NCBI RefSeq assembly: GCF_963877135.1
Contig: NZ_CAWNSW010000141.1
Location: forward strand, 69,346-133,345
Reading direction: 5' to 3'
DNA length: 64,000 nucleotides
Source: Stenomitos frigidus_A
Lineage (GTDB): Bacteria > Cyanobacteriota > Cyanobacteriia > Leptolyngbyales > Leptolyngbyaceae
Shown: in pieces, positions 63,656 through 64,000 of the stretch
How the letters are laid out: each line of letters begins with the position of its first letter
Numbering within the stretch: the stretch's first letter is position 1
The notes under the pieces: generated by a model
Seen by the model: only the letters and a program-made list of their open reading frames with translations
What the model was told of the DNA's origin: nothing
Database searches by the model: none
Made by a program: the position numbers and the translations under genes

Positions 63656-63931
63656 ATGGCAAGAAAATCAATCCCCCTTAACACAATAGACGAGGTTTTG
63701 CTGCAATCACGTAGGAGATGTGCCATTTGTTTTGGGCTAAAGTTTGACACCAGAATTAAGCATGGACAAATTGCTCATTTAGACCAGAATAATACTAATG
63801 CTGATGTAGATAATCTTGTTTTTCTGTGTCTTCATCATCACGATGAGTATGATAGCAAAACAAGTCAGTCAAAGGGTATGACTGTTGGTGAGGTAAGAAC
63901 TCATCGAAAAGAGCTTTACTCATATAAGTAG
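63656..63931 (+). CDS. Small HNH-nuclease-like protein
   Basis: 91 residues. CAIC (Cys-x2-Cys near residue 22), then KHGQIAHLDQNNTNADVDN and LVFLCLHHHDEYDSKTSQ, give the His...Asn...His pattern of HNH domains, with LCLHHHDEYD as the second half. It is short, AT-rich and has no attached DNA-binding domain. It could be a nuclease of a mobile or defence locus that continues beyond the window. ATG 63656 follows AT-rich sequence without a strong ribosome site. Confidence 0.65.
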   Translation: MARKSIPLNTIDEVLLQSRRRCAICFGLKFDTRIKHGQIAHLDQNNTNADVDNLVFLCLHHHDEYDSKTSQSKGMTVGEVRTHRKELYSYK

Positions 63932-64000
63932 ATCAGGCTTGAAAAGCTCCGGTATGTAAAGTTAGATGGAGGTATCGATTTCAACGATTTGGAGGTGCAG

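Overview
The window is a chromosomal stretch from a cyanobacterium, most likely a filamentous, Leptolyngbya/Oscillatoriales-like one. This rests on the many GCGATCGC (HIP1-type) octamers and on cyanobacterial families: SipA, a cyanobacterial-type FtsE, an FHA-fused class A penicillin-binding protein, an NrtS-like protein and a HetZ-related-type regulator. Heptanucleotide tandem repeats such as CTGATAG and GGTCAGC sit between genes throughout. The genus is inference.

Layout. 1-8.8 kb: end of an epimerase-like gene, biotin synthase bioB, a WecG/TagA/CpsF glycosyltransferase followed closely by ftsE, a membrane-anchored receiver-like protein, an orphan antitoxin-like gene, a DRTGG/phosphotransacetylase-type protein, a GT2 plus TVP38/DedA pair, and a pentapeptide-repeat membrane protein. 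8.9-17.4 kb: one giant 2811-residue multi-repeat surface-type protein. 17.5-18 kb: sipA and a tRNA-Gly(CCC). 18.4-22.2 kb: a probable iron-acquisition cluster (Tat-type multicopper oxidase, lipoprotein with a helix-hairpin-helix-like region, FTR1 permease) behind a sigma70-type promoter overlapped by a Fur-box-like sequence; it ends at a 28-bp palindrome facing a convergent flavoprotein reductase. 23.7-28.1 kb: a PNPOx-type protein, an AT-rich membrane protein with a HEPN-like motif, a 195-bp MITE with perfect target duplications, and the FHA-PBP. 28.7-35.4 kb: transketolase, GNAT and IS110 remnants, a TPR/glycosyltransferase-like protein, and recN carrying repeat-derived coding sequence.

35.5-37.1 kb is a small accessory island: a conflict-type effector (coiled coil plus deoxyribosyltransferase-like domain), a DUF433 antitoxin with a broken DUF5615 toxin, and another antitoxin-like ORF. 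37.1-48 kb: an ABC exporter, a seven-repeat membrane protein, a repeat-rich intergenic stretch with a 21-bp minisatellite that reads as Cys heptapeptides, a YihY/BrkB protein and a 1243-residue membrane hydrolase. 48.4-54.5 kb shows decay and duplication: an outer-membrane-barrel-like protein, an amidohydrolase interrupted by an in-frame TAA, a copy of the pdhB 3' end, and intact pdhB. 54.6-64 kb: a PIG-V-like mannosyltransferase, a phzF/nrtS pair, a PilB-like protein without Walker motifs, a HetZ-related-type regulator, aspA-type lyase, a VapBC-type pair and a small HNH protein.

The strongest leads for something undescribed are the Fur-box/ferroxidase/FTR1 cluster, the accessory effector at 35.5 kb, the Cys-heptapeptide minisatellite at 42.9 kb and the seven-repeat membrane protein at 39.5 kb. 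All functional calls come from reading sequence; no database search was run.
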